Positions 6,534 to 12,465 are shown, numbered from the stretch's first letter. The stretch is DNA of 13,316 nt from Pseudomonadota bacterium (GCA_026388615.1 JAPLJL010000088.1:1-13316), one strand, 5' to 3'. Notes: a model not told the origin generated them from the letters alone. Program-made: numbers and translations.

Positions 6534-6963
6534 GTGGGTGCTGGTTGACACTTCGGTCTGGATTTTTCTCCTGAGAAAATCACCGCCGGAATCGTTGGTG
6601 GCCGAGATCGAACCCTATCTCTCGGATGACCGGATCGCGGTTTCAGATCTCATTAAACTTGAGCTTCTGGGCGGGATAAACAACGAGATGGATTTCCGGA
6701 GATTGAAAACCCGCCTGGATGATCTCCACCAGGTGGAAATATCAAAAGCGGTTTGGGAGGAAGCAATAAACCTGGCTTTCCGGTTAAGAGGCAAAGGCTT
6801 GGCCGTGCCCAACGCCGATATCATTATCGCGGGCGCCGCGATCTCCGCCGGAGCTTTGCTGCTTCACGCCGACCGGCATTTTGACCTGATCGCAAAACAT
6901 TCCGGCCTGAAGGCGAAAAACCTATCCTCGAAAATCCCTGCTCTCGGGCATTACCGCATATAG
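6526..6963 (+). CDS. vapC: VapC-type PIN-domain toxin ribonuclease
   Basis: The 145-residue protein has the PIN-domain layout of VapC toxins. The acidic active-site residues are visible: Asp8 in VDTSVW, Glu46 in KLELLGG, Asp98 in VPNADIIIA, and Asp116 with Asp120 in HADRHFD. These coordinate Mg2+ or Mn2+ for single-strand RNA cleavage; known targets in the family are tRNAs or rRNA. All residues are intact, so the toxin should be functional. Translation is probably coupled to the antitoxin gene through the ATGAATAA overlap, with GAGG upstream of the start. Confidence 0.9.
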   Translation: MNKWVLVDTSVWIFLLRKSPPESLVAEIEPYLSDDRIAVSDLIKLELLGGINNEMDFRRLKTRLDDLHQVEISKAVWEEAINLAFRLRGKGLAVPNADIIIAGAAISAGALLLHADRHFDLIAKHSGLKAKNLSSKIPALGHYRI

Positions 6964-6985
6964 AGGATACTTGGAATGCCCCGTT

Positions 6986-7017
6986 TGATATAATTAAAGC
7001 TGGAATATTCCAGGAGG
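6986..7017 (+). promoter_or_regulatory. Extended -10 promoter and strong ribosome binding site of the second antitoxin gene
   Basis: TGATATAAT at 6986-6994 is an extended -10 (TG, one base, TATAAT) with no convincing -35. AGGAGG at 7012-7017 lies five bases before ATG 7023. The leader would be about 20 bases. Confidence 0.65.
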
Positions 7018-7022
7018 GATAA

Positions 7023-7214
7023 ATGGGAAAAACGGCGGTTCAATATTTGACCAACGATAAGGGCCAGAAGAAGGCGGTGGTGATTCCTTTCGAGGATTAT
7101 CAGGAGCTGATCGAGGATCTTCACGACTTGTCCGTCATCGCGGAACGGAGGGATGAGCCGACAATCAGTTCCAGTGAGTTGAAAAAAAGGCTGAAAGCGA
7201 ATGGAAAATTATGA
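7023..7214 (+). CDS. Phd/YefM-like antitoxin
   Basis: The 63-residue protein starts at ATG 7023 behind a perfect AGGAGG. The N-terminal part (VQYLTNDKGQKKAVVIPFED) followed by YQELIEDLHDL resembles the short Phd/YefM antitoxins that pair with RelE/ParE toxins: a strand giving 'use as substrate or prevent' pairing, then a dimer helix. The C-terminal tail is charged and would bind the toxin. It overlaps the toxin reading frame at 7201 by 14 bases. It remains intact although its partner is broken, so it may now be an orphan antitoxin. Confidence 0.8.
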   Translation: MGKTAVQYLTNDKGQKKAVVIPFEDYQELIEDLHDLSVIAERRDEPTISSSELKKRLKANGKL

Positions 7215-7463
7215 ACTGGTCTGGAAAAAGTCGGCGGAAAAGGATTTAAAAAAAATTAACCCCAGTATATTCCGCAAATCATCAGAAAAGCGGAGAACCT
7301 CTCCTCTGACCCGTTCCCGGAAAATTCCAGAAAAATCCAAGGAGCCGAGACCAGTTATCGAATCCGGGTGGGGGATTATCGAATTATCTATCAGGTGAAT
7401 TCGGTTCAAAGAAGAGTAATTATTTTTCACGTGCGGCATCGGAAAGACGCTTATAGGAAATAA
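7201..7463 (+). pseudogene. RelE/ParE-type toxin gene with a -1 frameshift
   Basis: Translation from ATG 7201 gives 21 residues typical of a RelE start (ELVWKKSAEKDLKKINP). The homologous protein then continues in the -1 frame from CAG 7263: QYIPQIIRKAENL, then YRIRVGDYRIIYQV and VIIFHVRHRKDAYRK, ending at TAA 7461-7463. The joined product would be about 88 residues, the normal size. The break lies in a run of four C (7260-7263); one extra C restores the frame. Without correction the frame yields an unrelated 65-residue product. It is either a genuine inactivating deletion or a homopolymer sequencing error. A programmed shift at the upstream eight-A run is excluded because the -1 frame meets a TAA there. 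Confidence 0.85.
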
Positions 7464-7493
7464 TCCGGAGAAGTTTTTCCCGGCAAAAAGAAT

Positions 7494-7847
7494 ATGATCG
7501 AAAAATTCATCATCTTTGTTTCCGACGGGCCGTACCAGAGCCTGAAACCCTACTCGGCCCTGCGCTTCGCCCGGTCCCTCCGGTCCCGCGGGAAAGAAGT
7601 GAAAATTATTTATTACGCCGACGGGGTCCACTGTGTGAGGAAGGGAGTCGGGCACGATTCGAAGACCGTAGGGGATTACGAAGCCCTGGTCCTGGCCGCC
7701 CTCGGCGACGGGGTCAAGATTACCGCCTGCCCGGCCCCGCTTTCCCTCTACAAATATACCGAGGCCGACCTGATTTCCGGGGTGACCGTGGCCGAGAATA
7801 TCGCCGATGACCTGACTGACGAGTCGGCGCGGCTGCTTTGGCTCTAA
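7494..7847 (+). CDS. DsrE-family protein
   Basis: The 117-residue protein has the alternating strand/helix pattern of the DsrE/TusD family. A first strand (KFIIFVSDGP) is followed by a helix (YSALRFARSLRSRG), a strand (VKIIYYADGV) and a later segment (VKITACPAP). Two cysteines are present, Cys47 and Cys79; in DsrE and TusD a cysteine in the equivalent region carries persulfide sulfur, but I cannot assign which, if either, is active. It is small, soluble and cytoplasmic. It precedes a radical SAM gene and a GNAT gene. The Nit1-type cluster also contains a small DsrE-like member (Sll0783/MSMEG_0572), so this may fill that role; similarity beyond the fold is weak. The start ATG has no clear Shine-Dalgarno. 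Confidence 0.75.
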   Translation: MIEKFIIFVSDGPYQSLKPYSALRFARSLRSRGKEVKIIYYADGVHCVRKGVGHDSKTVGDYEALVLAALGDGVKITACPAPLSLYKYTEADLISGVTVAENIADDLTDESARLLWL

Positions 7848-7854
7848 AAACAAA

Positions 7855-7973
7855 GGGTTCTAGGGTTCAAGGGTTCGAGGGTCCAAGAGGAAAAAGAATA
7901 ATATTTTTTTATTACCATCATGTTTTTCCTTATAATAACTAGACCCCTGGACCCCTAGGCTTCTTGGACCCTA
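7855..7973. repeat. Imperfect palindrome built from octamer repeats
   Basis: The left arm is GGGTTCTA, GGGTTCAA, GGGTTCGA, GGGTCCAA (7855-7886) in strict 8-base period. The right arm is GACCCCTG, GACCCCTA, GGCTTCTT, GGACCCTA (7942-7973), also period 8, in reverse-complement sense. GGGTCCAAGA (7879-7888) pairs with TCTTGGACCC (7962-7971). Further in, GGAAAAA (7889-7895) pairs with TTTTTCC (7923-7929). The centre is AT-rich. It separates the DsrE-like and radical SAM genes and could act as a two-way terminator. Confidence 0.82.
7931..7936 (+). promoter_or_regulatory. Possible -10 element for the radical SAM gene
   Basis: TATAAT at 7931-7936 lies 58 bases before the TTG start of the radical SAM gene. 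No good -35 is found 16-18 bases upstream (the region is T-rich), and the hexamer lies within the repeat palindrome, so this is only a candidate. Confidence 0.35.
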
Positions 7974-7994
7974 TTTGATATCGAGGTTGTTCCT

Positions 7995-9080
7995 TTGAAT
8001 CCCAAGGAAATTGCTGAATTAAAGACTGAGCTCCAAAGCCTGGGGGTGCGGGTTGAAGCGGATTTACCCCGGCGCGAGGGAGGGGCGGGGCCCGCCGAGG
8101 GGATTACCCTGATTATCGAGGGTATTCCCGCCACCGTCCCGACGATTCCCCGGCTGGCGGGGAAATCGCCTTATTCCCTGAAAGAAAAAAAAGGGAAATA
8201 TGAGCTTTTTCAGGACGGGGTTTCCAGGGGTGAAGTCCGGCTGGGCGGGTCGGCCAGGTTTTACGATGAACTGGATGCCCAGGGCCGACCGCTCCGGCTT
8301 TCCGCCCTCCTCCACGGGCAGGACTGCTTGGCCACGACGGTCAACCAGGTCTGCGCTTATTACGCCCGGGGAGAAGGCTGCCGGTTCTGCGGGATCGGGA
8401 TTTCCCTGGAGCGGGGTCAGACCGTCGCGTTCAAGGATCCGGAACCCCTGGCCCGGGCGGCCCGGAAAGCCAGGGAACTCGACGGGGTGAAACACGTGAC
8501 CCTGACTACCGGTACCCAGGATACGCCCGACCGGGGGATCGCGGAACTGGCCCGGGCGGCTCGGGCGATCAAGGATGCTACGGGTCTTTCCATCCATTCC
8601 CAAACCCTTCCGCCCGAGGATCTGTCCTGGTTCCGGCACCTGGCGGATAACGGCGTGGACACGATCGGCATCCACATCGAGACCTTCGCTCCCAAGGTTC
8701 GGAAACAGATTTCCATTTCCAAGGGCGAGATGGGTGTTTCGCGTTTCATCGAGGCCTGGAAGCGGGCGGTTGACATTTTCGGCCGGGGACAGGTTTCGAG
8801 CTACCTGATCGTGGGTCTGGGGGAGGAGGACGAGGACGTGACCGGGGGCGCCGACCTGCTCGCCGGGCTCGGGGTTTATCCCTTCATTGTTCCCTTCCGC
8901 CCGATTCCCGGAACGCCGCTGGAGAATTTTTCGCCTCCTCCTCCGCAAAGGATGAAAAAAATATATCTGGAGGCAAAGGCTATCCTGAAACAGAACAATC
9001 TTTCGGCCCGGGAGGCCAAGGCCGGCTGTGTCCGCTGCGGGGCCTGCTCAGCCCTGCCGGTTTATGAATTAATTCCATGA
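7995..9080 (+). CDS. Radical SAM protein of the MSMEG_0568 type
   Basis: The 361-residue protein starts at TTG 7995 with GAGG 9 bases upstream. The cluster motif has unusual spacing: Cys120-X8-Cys129-X2-Cys132 (GCRFCGIG), rather than CX3CX2C. This agrees with what I recall of the MSMEG_0568 family, as do the LLHGQDCLATTVNQ segment before it, GVKHVTLTTGTQDTPDRG at about 164-181, GRGQVSSYLIVGLGE at 264-277, YPFIVPFRPIPGTPLEN at 295-311, and a C-terminal Cys345-X2-Cys348-X2-Cys351 motif (GCVRCGACSALPVYE). The last may bind an auxiliary cluster. This family occurs with a Nit1 nitrilase, a GNAT and a DsrE-like protein in a conserved cluster of unknown product. A GNAT of the matching type lies 211 bases downstream. 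Cytoplasmic. Confidence 0.85.
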   Translation: MNPKEIAELKTELQSLGVRVEADLPRREGGAGPAEGITLIIEGIPATVPTIPRLAGKSPYSLKEKKGKYELFQDGVSRGEVRLGGSARFYDELDAQGRPLRLSALLHGQDCLATTVNQVCAYYARGEGCRFCGIGISLERGQTVAFKDPEPLARAARKARELDGVKHVTLTTGTQDTPDRGIAELARAARAIKDATGLSIHSQTLPPEDLSWFRHLADNGVDTIGIHIETFAPKVRKQISISKGEMGVSRFIEAWKRAVDIFGRGQVSSYLIVGLGEEDEDVTGGADLLAGLGVYPFIVPFRPIPGTPLENFSPPPPQRMKKIYLEAKAILKQNNLSAREAKAGCVRCGACSALPVYELIP

Positions 9081-9094
9081 TGATTAATAAAAGC

Positions 9095-9277
9095 AGATTG
9101 CTTCGTCGTCCCATCCTTGGAATGACCCCCTGGCCGACCCGAGTGGTCGGCTCCCTGGGCGAGCCTCCCTGGCCGACACGAGCTGTCGGCTCGGGCAGGC
9201 GGGCAAGCCGGGCTGGCCCCGCAATGACTGTCTCTGGTGTCATTGCGAGACCGAACAACGCGAGGTCGTGGCAATCT
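9095..9277. mobile_element. MITE/REP-like element with AGATTGC terminal inverted repeats and two covarying hairpins
   Basis: The ends are AGATTGC (9095-9101) and GCAATCT (9271-9277), part of the widespread 'ATTGCTTCGTCG ... CATTGCGAG ... GCAAT' palindromic repeat type. Inside are two 26-base near-copies at 9128-9153 and 9167-9192. Each folds into a 7-bp stem: GCCGACC/GGTCGGC (9133-9139 with 9145-9151) and GCCGACA/TGTCGGC (9172-9178 with 9184-9190). The element starts 14 bases after the radical SAM stop and ends 14 bases before the GNAT start. No open reading frame inside looks real, so it would be non-autonomous. Confidence 0.75.
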
Positions 9278-9291
9278 CAAATTAATTAAAG

Positions 9292-9729
9292 ATGAAATCG
9301 TCACCCATTGAAATCCGTCCCGTCGGAAACGGGCAGGAACTGGAGGCCGCCTTCAGCATCCGGGAAGCGGTTTTTGCCGAAGAACTGGGGATTTTCTCCG
9401 GTTCGGACCGGGACCGGCACGACGAAAAAGCCATCCACCTGATCGCCCTGGATCTGGGAAAGGTGGTGGGTACCGTCCGGGTTTACCGGGAAGAGGGGAT
9501 CTGGATGGGAGGCCGCTTGGCGGTAGACAGGAAGCATCGGAGCGGAGTGGGCCGGAGGCTCGTCCAGGCAGCGGAAGAAGAGGTTAAACGCCAAGGGGGG
9601 AGTTCGATGCAGGCAATGATTCAGGCCCAGAACGTTGCCTTCTTTGAACGGTTGGGCTGGAAAAAAATCGGTCCGGAAACGGAATATCTCGGCCACCAGC
9701 ATTATCGGATGGAAAAAATATTTGGGTAG
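9292..9729 (+). CDS. GNAT N-acetyltransferase of the MSMEG_0567/Sll0786 type
   Basis: The 145-residue protein starts at ATG 9292; the Shine-Dalgarno is weak (AAAG). The GNAT fold is clear: FSIREAVFAEELGIF at the N-terminus, VVGTVRVY (strand 4), the acetyl-CoA pyrophosphate loop RSGVGRRL (about 83-90), and QNVAFFERLGWKKIG near the end. The GIFSGSDRDRHDEKAIHLIA stretch and IWMGGRLAVDRKHR match the pattern I remember for the GNAT associated with MSMEG_0568-type radical SAM enzymes. The acceptor substrate is unknown. The usual C-terminal AIR-synthase-like partner is not encoded in this window. The stop codon lies inside the first unit of a heptamer tract (GGTAGAC), so the exact C-terminus may have been set by repeat insertion. 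Confidence 0.85.
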   Translation: MKSSPIEIRPVGNGQELEAAFSIREAVFAEELGIFSGSDRDRHDEKAIHLIALDLGKVVGTVRVYREEGIWMGGRLAVDRKHRSGVGRRLVQAAEEEVKRQGGSSMQAMIQAQNVAFFERLGWKKIGPETEYLGHQHYRMEKIFG

Positions 9730-9788
9730 ACGGTAGACGGCAGACAGTAGATGGGGGCAAAGAGCAAAGGGCATAAAGCATAGAGCAA
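9725..9788. repeat. Two adjoining heptamer tracts overlapping a stop codon
   Basis: 9725-9752 reads GGTAGAC, GGTAGAC, GGCAGAC, AGTAGAT. 9761-9788 reads AGAGCAA, AGGGCAT, AAAGCAT, AGAGCAA. The second word family is related to that at 2842-2883, and the first to that at 12559-12586. The TAG of the GNAT gene (9727-9729) is part of the first unit. Confidence 0.9.
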
Positions 9789-9828
9789 ACCTTTCAAAAT
9801 ATTATTTTATTTTGTTTTACCGGAGCCC

Positions 9829-9998
9829 GGGGGGTTGGTCCTCGCGACACAAATTCTTTGTAGGCCAGATACCGATAATCTGGAGGAACCTTCGACGTTC
9901 TCTAACGAAGGCGAGGCCCTGCCGGGCCCGCCGCCCGGGATTACGTGATCGCACATATAATTTGGGGAGCGAGACCCACCCCCCCAAAAAGAAAAATA
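9829..9998 (-). repeat. Dispersed element, copy 1 (inverted relative to copy 2), with multi-hairpin interior
   Basis: This fills most of the 304-base gap before the exonuclease gene. Its left end GGGGGGTTGGTCCTCGCGAC (9829-9848) and right end GAGCGAGACCCACCCCCCC (9967-9985), followed by AAAAAGAAAAATA (9986-9998), pair with each other in a long imperfect stem. Both ends match, in reverse complement, the two ends of the element at 12517-12683. The interior can form further hairpins: ACAAA/TTTGT, CCAGAT/ATCTGG (9871-9889), CCTTCG/CGAAGG, and CCGGGC/GCCCGG. CCTCGC can pair with GCGAGG to enclose three of them. No convincing protein is encoded on either strand. It could be a structured RNA gene, but the second copy favours a mobile or repetitive element. 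Confidence 0.7.
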
Positions 9999-10033
9999 AT
10001 CGTGTGAAATTATTTGCCAATCTGTACTATTGA

Positions 10034-10876
10034 ATGGAACATATGAAAAATAAAAAAGGATTTCCGGAATTTTTAAAGAATAAAACCCTGGCGGTTTTCG
10101 ATACGGAGACCACCGGGTTGAACCCCAATTTCGGGGACCGGGTCTGCGAGGTGGCGGTGCTCCGGTGGGAGAACGGGGAGATCGTCAAAACCTTCCAGAC
10201 CCTGGTCGAGCCGCTCCGCCCAGTTTCGCCCGGGGCCTTCGCGGTCAACGGGATCACCCCGGCGATGCTGATCGGCAAGCCGCTTTTCGAAGAGGTCGCC
10301 CGGGAGGTGATGGCGCTCCTCCGGGGCGCGGTGGTGATCTGCCACAACGCTCCTTTCGATTTCAAGTTTCTGATCGCCGAGTGCCGGATGGCCGGGGTCA
10401 AAATCCCGGAGGTCAAAGTAATCGATACCCTGGCCCTGGCCCGGGAGCATTTCCAGTTTCACAGTAACCGGCTGGGTGAGCTCGGAAAGAGCCTGGGGAT
10501 CAAGGTCGGCCGGGAGCACCGGGCGCTGGCGGACGTGAAAACCACCCTCGAGGTATTTCTTCGCCTGGCCCGGGACCTGGAGGAAAGGGGGATGGGGGAC
10601 CTGGAACAGCTGATTAATTTCTCGGTCGAATACGCTCCTTCCCTCAAGCGCCGGGAAACCCCGGTCCCGCCGGAGATCGAGGAGGCGTTGGAGAAGAAAA
10701 AGCTTCTTCACCTCATGTATATCTCCGCGGACGGGGAAGAAACCGAGCGGCTGGTGGAGCCGCTCGAGCTGATCACCGCGTGGGACGCCATTTACCTGAG
10801 GGCCTTCTGCCGGCTCCGGAAATCGGAGCGCCATTTCCGCCTAGACCGGATCGTAAAGGCGGCTATTTCCAAGTAG
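10034..10876 (+). CDS. DEDDh 3'-5' exonuclease (DnaQ-like) fused to a C-terminal WYL domain
   Basis: The 280-residue protein starts at ATG 10034 (ATG 10043 is an alternative; neither has a clear Shine-Dalgarno). Residues about 17-185 form a DnaQ/RNase T superfamily exonuclease: Asp23 and Glu25 in FDTETTGL (Exo I), Asp109 in HNAPFDFKF (Exo II), and His162 with Asp167 in HRALAD (Exo III), so the DEDDh catalytic set is complete. Residues about 220-278 match the WYL fold: LHLMYISADGEETERLVEP, then WDAIYLRAFCRLR and RHFRLDRI at the end. WYL domains bind ligands or nucleic acids and usually sit in transcription regulators or phage-defence proteins. It may act in DNA repair or as a regulated nuclease; the fusion suggests ligand control. 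Its TAG stop is the first codon of the repeat at 10873-10957. Confidence 0.88.
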   Translation: MEHMKNKKGFPEFLKNKTLAVFDTETTGLNPNFGDRVCEVAVLRWENGEIVKTFQTLVEPLRPVSPGAFAVNGITPAMLIGKPLFEEVAREVMALLRGAVVICHNAPFDFKFLIAECRMAGVKIPEVKVIDTLALAREHFQFHSNRLGELGKSLGIKVGREHRALADVKTTLEVFLRLARDLEERGMGDLEQLINFSVEYAPSLKRRETPVPPEIEEALEKKKLLHLMYISADGEETERLVEPLELITAWDAIYLRAFCRLRKSERHFRLDRIVKAAISK

Positions 10877-10957
10877 TTGCCCGATTCATTTATCCCGATT
10901 CCTGAGGGACTTGTCCCGACCGCAGAGGGATTTATCCCGACAAGGGAGGGATCGGGC
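10873..10957. repeat. Nested palindromic element (GTAGTTGC family, copy 2) at a stop codon
   Basis: The outer stem is GCCCGAT (10879-10885) with ATCGGGC (10951-10957). Inside are two hairpins in similar 17-base units: GGGAC/GTCCC (10906-10910 with 10913-10917) and GGGAT/ATCCC (10927-10931 with 10934-10938). These differ by a compensating C-G to T-A change. The first 17 bases repeat 6162-6178. The element begins with the exonuclease stop codon, and its last base is followed directly by a TAA that closes the reading frame of a membrane-peptide remnant. Confidence 0.8.
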
Positions 10958-10960
10958 TAA

Positions 10961-11077
10961 AAAAGCATTCCACCAAAAGTTTTTGAACTTTATCCCACAA
11001 AAATATTAGGAATTGCACTGGGGATTCTTCTTCTCACATTGGTTGTGGTAGCGATAAAAGGAAAAAAGAGTAAATAA
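10961..11077 (+). pseudogene. Possible remnant of a small membrane protein
   Basis: An open frame from 10961 to TAA 11075-11077 encodes 38 residues. It has a clean hydrophobic helix (KILGIALGILLLTLVVVAIK) and a basic end (KGKKSK), the look of a real C-terminal membrane anchor with positive-inside ending. There is no ATG, GTG or TTG before the helix, and the frame is closed on the left by a TAA exactly where the repeat at 10873-10957 ends. The likely reading is a gene whose 5' part was replaced when the repeat arrived. A non-canonical ATT start at 10967 cannot be excluded. I do not recognise the family. Confidence 0.35.
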
Positions 11078-11220
11078 ATGGAAAGCAAAATATTGGATAA
11101 AGAAATCCTTTTGAATATTTAAAAGGGTGGCGGTAATTATTTCAAATCAACCACTGCCAAAACGGCGTTAAGGTAATTTTTTTTCCTTTGAATGTTTCTT
11201 CCCCGGCCTGGTCCCAGGTT
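11078..11220. other. AT-rich intergenic DNA without recognisable features
   Basis: Between the membrane-peptide remnant and the heptamer tract at 11221 I see only a 14-codon open frame from ATG 11078, an eight-T run near 11176-11184 and no convincing promoter or RNA. It lies in the convergent gap between the exonuclease gene and the minus-strand DUF362 gene. Confidence 0.5.
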
Positions 11221-11248
11221 CTTGAAACTTTTAACCCTGAACTGTGAA
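11221..11248. repeat. Heptamer tract (CTTGAAA-like units)
   Basis: CTTGAAA, CTTTTAA, CCCTGAA, CTGTGAA run in perfect 7-base register, followed by a partial CCCATGT unit. The position is 80 bases from the 3' end of the minus-strand DUF362 gene. Confidence 0.72.
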
Positions 11249-11328
11249 CCCATGTCCTCCGAAGCCTCCGACTTCGCAAAAGCTATTTCGAATAAATTGG
11301 CGAAGGAGGATGGAACCCTGTACCTGTT

Positions 11329-12447
11329 TTATAACCGACGATTAAGCATTTCCTGGCCGAAGCTCAGGAGACGGCGGACGTGGCCCTTGATGCTGATGGC
11401 CTGGTAAGTGCAGGCCTCGTTACAGCAATAGCAGATAATGCATTTGTTTTTATCGATCCGGGCGGTTTTATCGATCGTGATCGCCCCCGCCGGGCAGGCT
11501 TTTTTACAATCCCCGCAGGCGGTGCAGAGTTTGGCGTCCACCTGCGGGCGGATCCGGATGAAGGGGTAAAGGAAACGATTGACCATCTGCCCGATCGAGA
11601 CGATCGCCGGGCTGATGGGAAGCCTGAAGTCCGGAATCCGGTCCAGCTTTCCCTCGATCTCAATCCGTTTTAAATCGGTCTCTCCCAGTTTTCTATCTCC
11701 GGCCACCTTCAGGAAGGGAATCTCCTCCACCGGCGCCCCCGCCATCTCCGCCATCACCCGGTCGAGCGCCACGGCGTCGCGGGAAACCAGGAGCTTGCCG
11801 ACCTTTCTCAGGGTCCCATTATTGGGGCCGTAACCCTCCATGGCGACAACCCCGTCCATGATCGAGAGATCGGGAGGCCGGACCTGGAAGACGTCCACCA
11901 CCGCCTCGCCGAAATCATTGAAGGTCGCGGCCCGGAGGTGAAGGCGGGATTTTTCCCCGCCCACGGCGTAGCCGAAGGTGTTTTTCACCGCCCCGGTCAG
12001 GACGGTCAGGGCGTGGGTTTTGAACTTGGGTAGGGAAATGACCAGGTCGGCTTCCAGGACCTCGCGGGAGACGATGAGCTTGTCGCCGAAACGGGATTTG
12101 AAGGCGATCTCTTTTCCGCTCTGGGCGATGTTCCGGTAACAACCGGAGGCAGCCTCCATGATCCCGGAGGCCTTCGCGCTTCTTTCGTTGGCGCCGTAGC
12201 CGCCCACGCCTGAGTTATCGCCTACCCAGACCTCCGCGCCCTGGGCCTGGAGCTGTTTCACCACTTCCCGCACGATGGCCGGGTGGGTGTCCACCCCTTT
12301 TTCCGGGGCGTGGGCTCCGAGGATGTTGGGCTTGACCAGGACCTTCTTTCCCTTGAAATCCCCGGGAAGTTCCTGCAGGGCCCGGGTGATCGGTCCGGAG
12401 ACGTCCTGGTATGACGGAGCGTCGAGAATCAAAACTCGGGAAGGCAT
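11329..12447 (-). CDS. DUF362 protein with C-terminal 2[4Fe-4S] ferredoxin domain
   Basis: The 372-residue protein starts at ATG 12447-12445; a TTG at 12453 would add two residues but lies between the -10 and the start. Residues about 1-290 form the DUF362 domain, with conserved-looking segments KVLVKPNILGAHAPEKGVDTHP, GDNSGVGG, SLPKFKTHALTVLTGAVKN and SIMDGVVAMEGYGP. The ferredoxin part (about 303-352) has Cys308/311/314/318 and Cys336/339/342/346, plus an extra Cys341; the second motif ends in CTYQ instead of the usual CP. DUF362 proteins are cytoplasmic iron-sulfur proteins of unresolved function, frequent in anaerobes. The gene is convergent with the exonuclease gene and has no operon partner in the window. 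Confidence 0.92.
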   Translation of the reverse strand: MPSRVLILDAPSYQDVSGPITRALQELPGDFKGKKVLVKPNILGAHAPEKGVDTHPAIVREVVKQLQAQGAEVWVGDNSGVGGYGANERSAKASGIMEAASGCYRNIAQSGKEIAFKSRFGDKLIVSREVLEADLVISLPKFKTHALTVLTGAVKNTFGYAVGGEKSRLHLRAATFNDFGEAVVDVFQVRPPDLSIMDGVVAMEGYGPNNGTLRKVGKLLVSRDAVALDRVMAEMAGAPVEEIPFLKVAGDRKLGETDLKRIEIEGKLDRIPDFRLPISPAIVSIGQMVNRFLYPFIRIRPQVDAKLCTACGDCKKACPAGAITIDKTARIDKNKCIICYCCNEACTYQAISIKGHVRRLLSFGQEMLNRRL

Positions 12448-12453
12448 AATCAA

Positions 12454-12462
12454 ATTATAGCA
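12454..12462 (-). promoter_or_regulatory. Extended -10 promoter placed for a leaderless DUF362 transcript
   Basis: On the minus strand TGCTATAAT (12462-12454) is a perfect extended -10. Only six bases (12453-12448) separate it from the ATG at 12447-12445. Transcription would start at or next to the A of the ATG, and there is no room for a Shine-Dalgarno. Confidence 0.7.
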
Positions 12463-12465
12463 AAT

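Noticed and set aside
7246..7263. Programmed -1 frameshifting in the RelE-type gene at the eight-A run
   Set aside because: In the -1 frame the A run is followed at once by TAA, so a shift there would terminate. The homologous frame resumes only after the C run, which fits an indel.
9829..9998. Assignment as 6S RNA, tmRNA, RNase P RNA or SRP RNA
   Set aside because: Length and terminal stem fit 6S loosely, but I find no signature such as the SRP GGAAG tetraloop region, tmRNA ends or RNase P P4. The second copy at 12517-12683 fits a repeat better.
9812..10033. Open frames of about 67-73 codons on both strands
   Set aside because: They lie within the dispersed element at 9829-9998, have no family resemblance and no ribosome binding site, and are explained by the palindromic composition.
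11257..11311. Inverted repeat TCCTCC ... GGAGGA near the 3' end of DUF362 as a terminator
   Set aside because: The arms match over only six bases with a long loop and no T-run on either strand.
11192..11407. Plus-strand open frame overlapping the 3' end of the DUF362 gene
   Set aside because: Its second half is antisense to the clear ferredoxin domain and its first half covers a heptamer tract.
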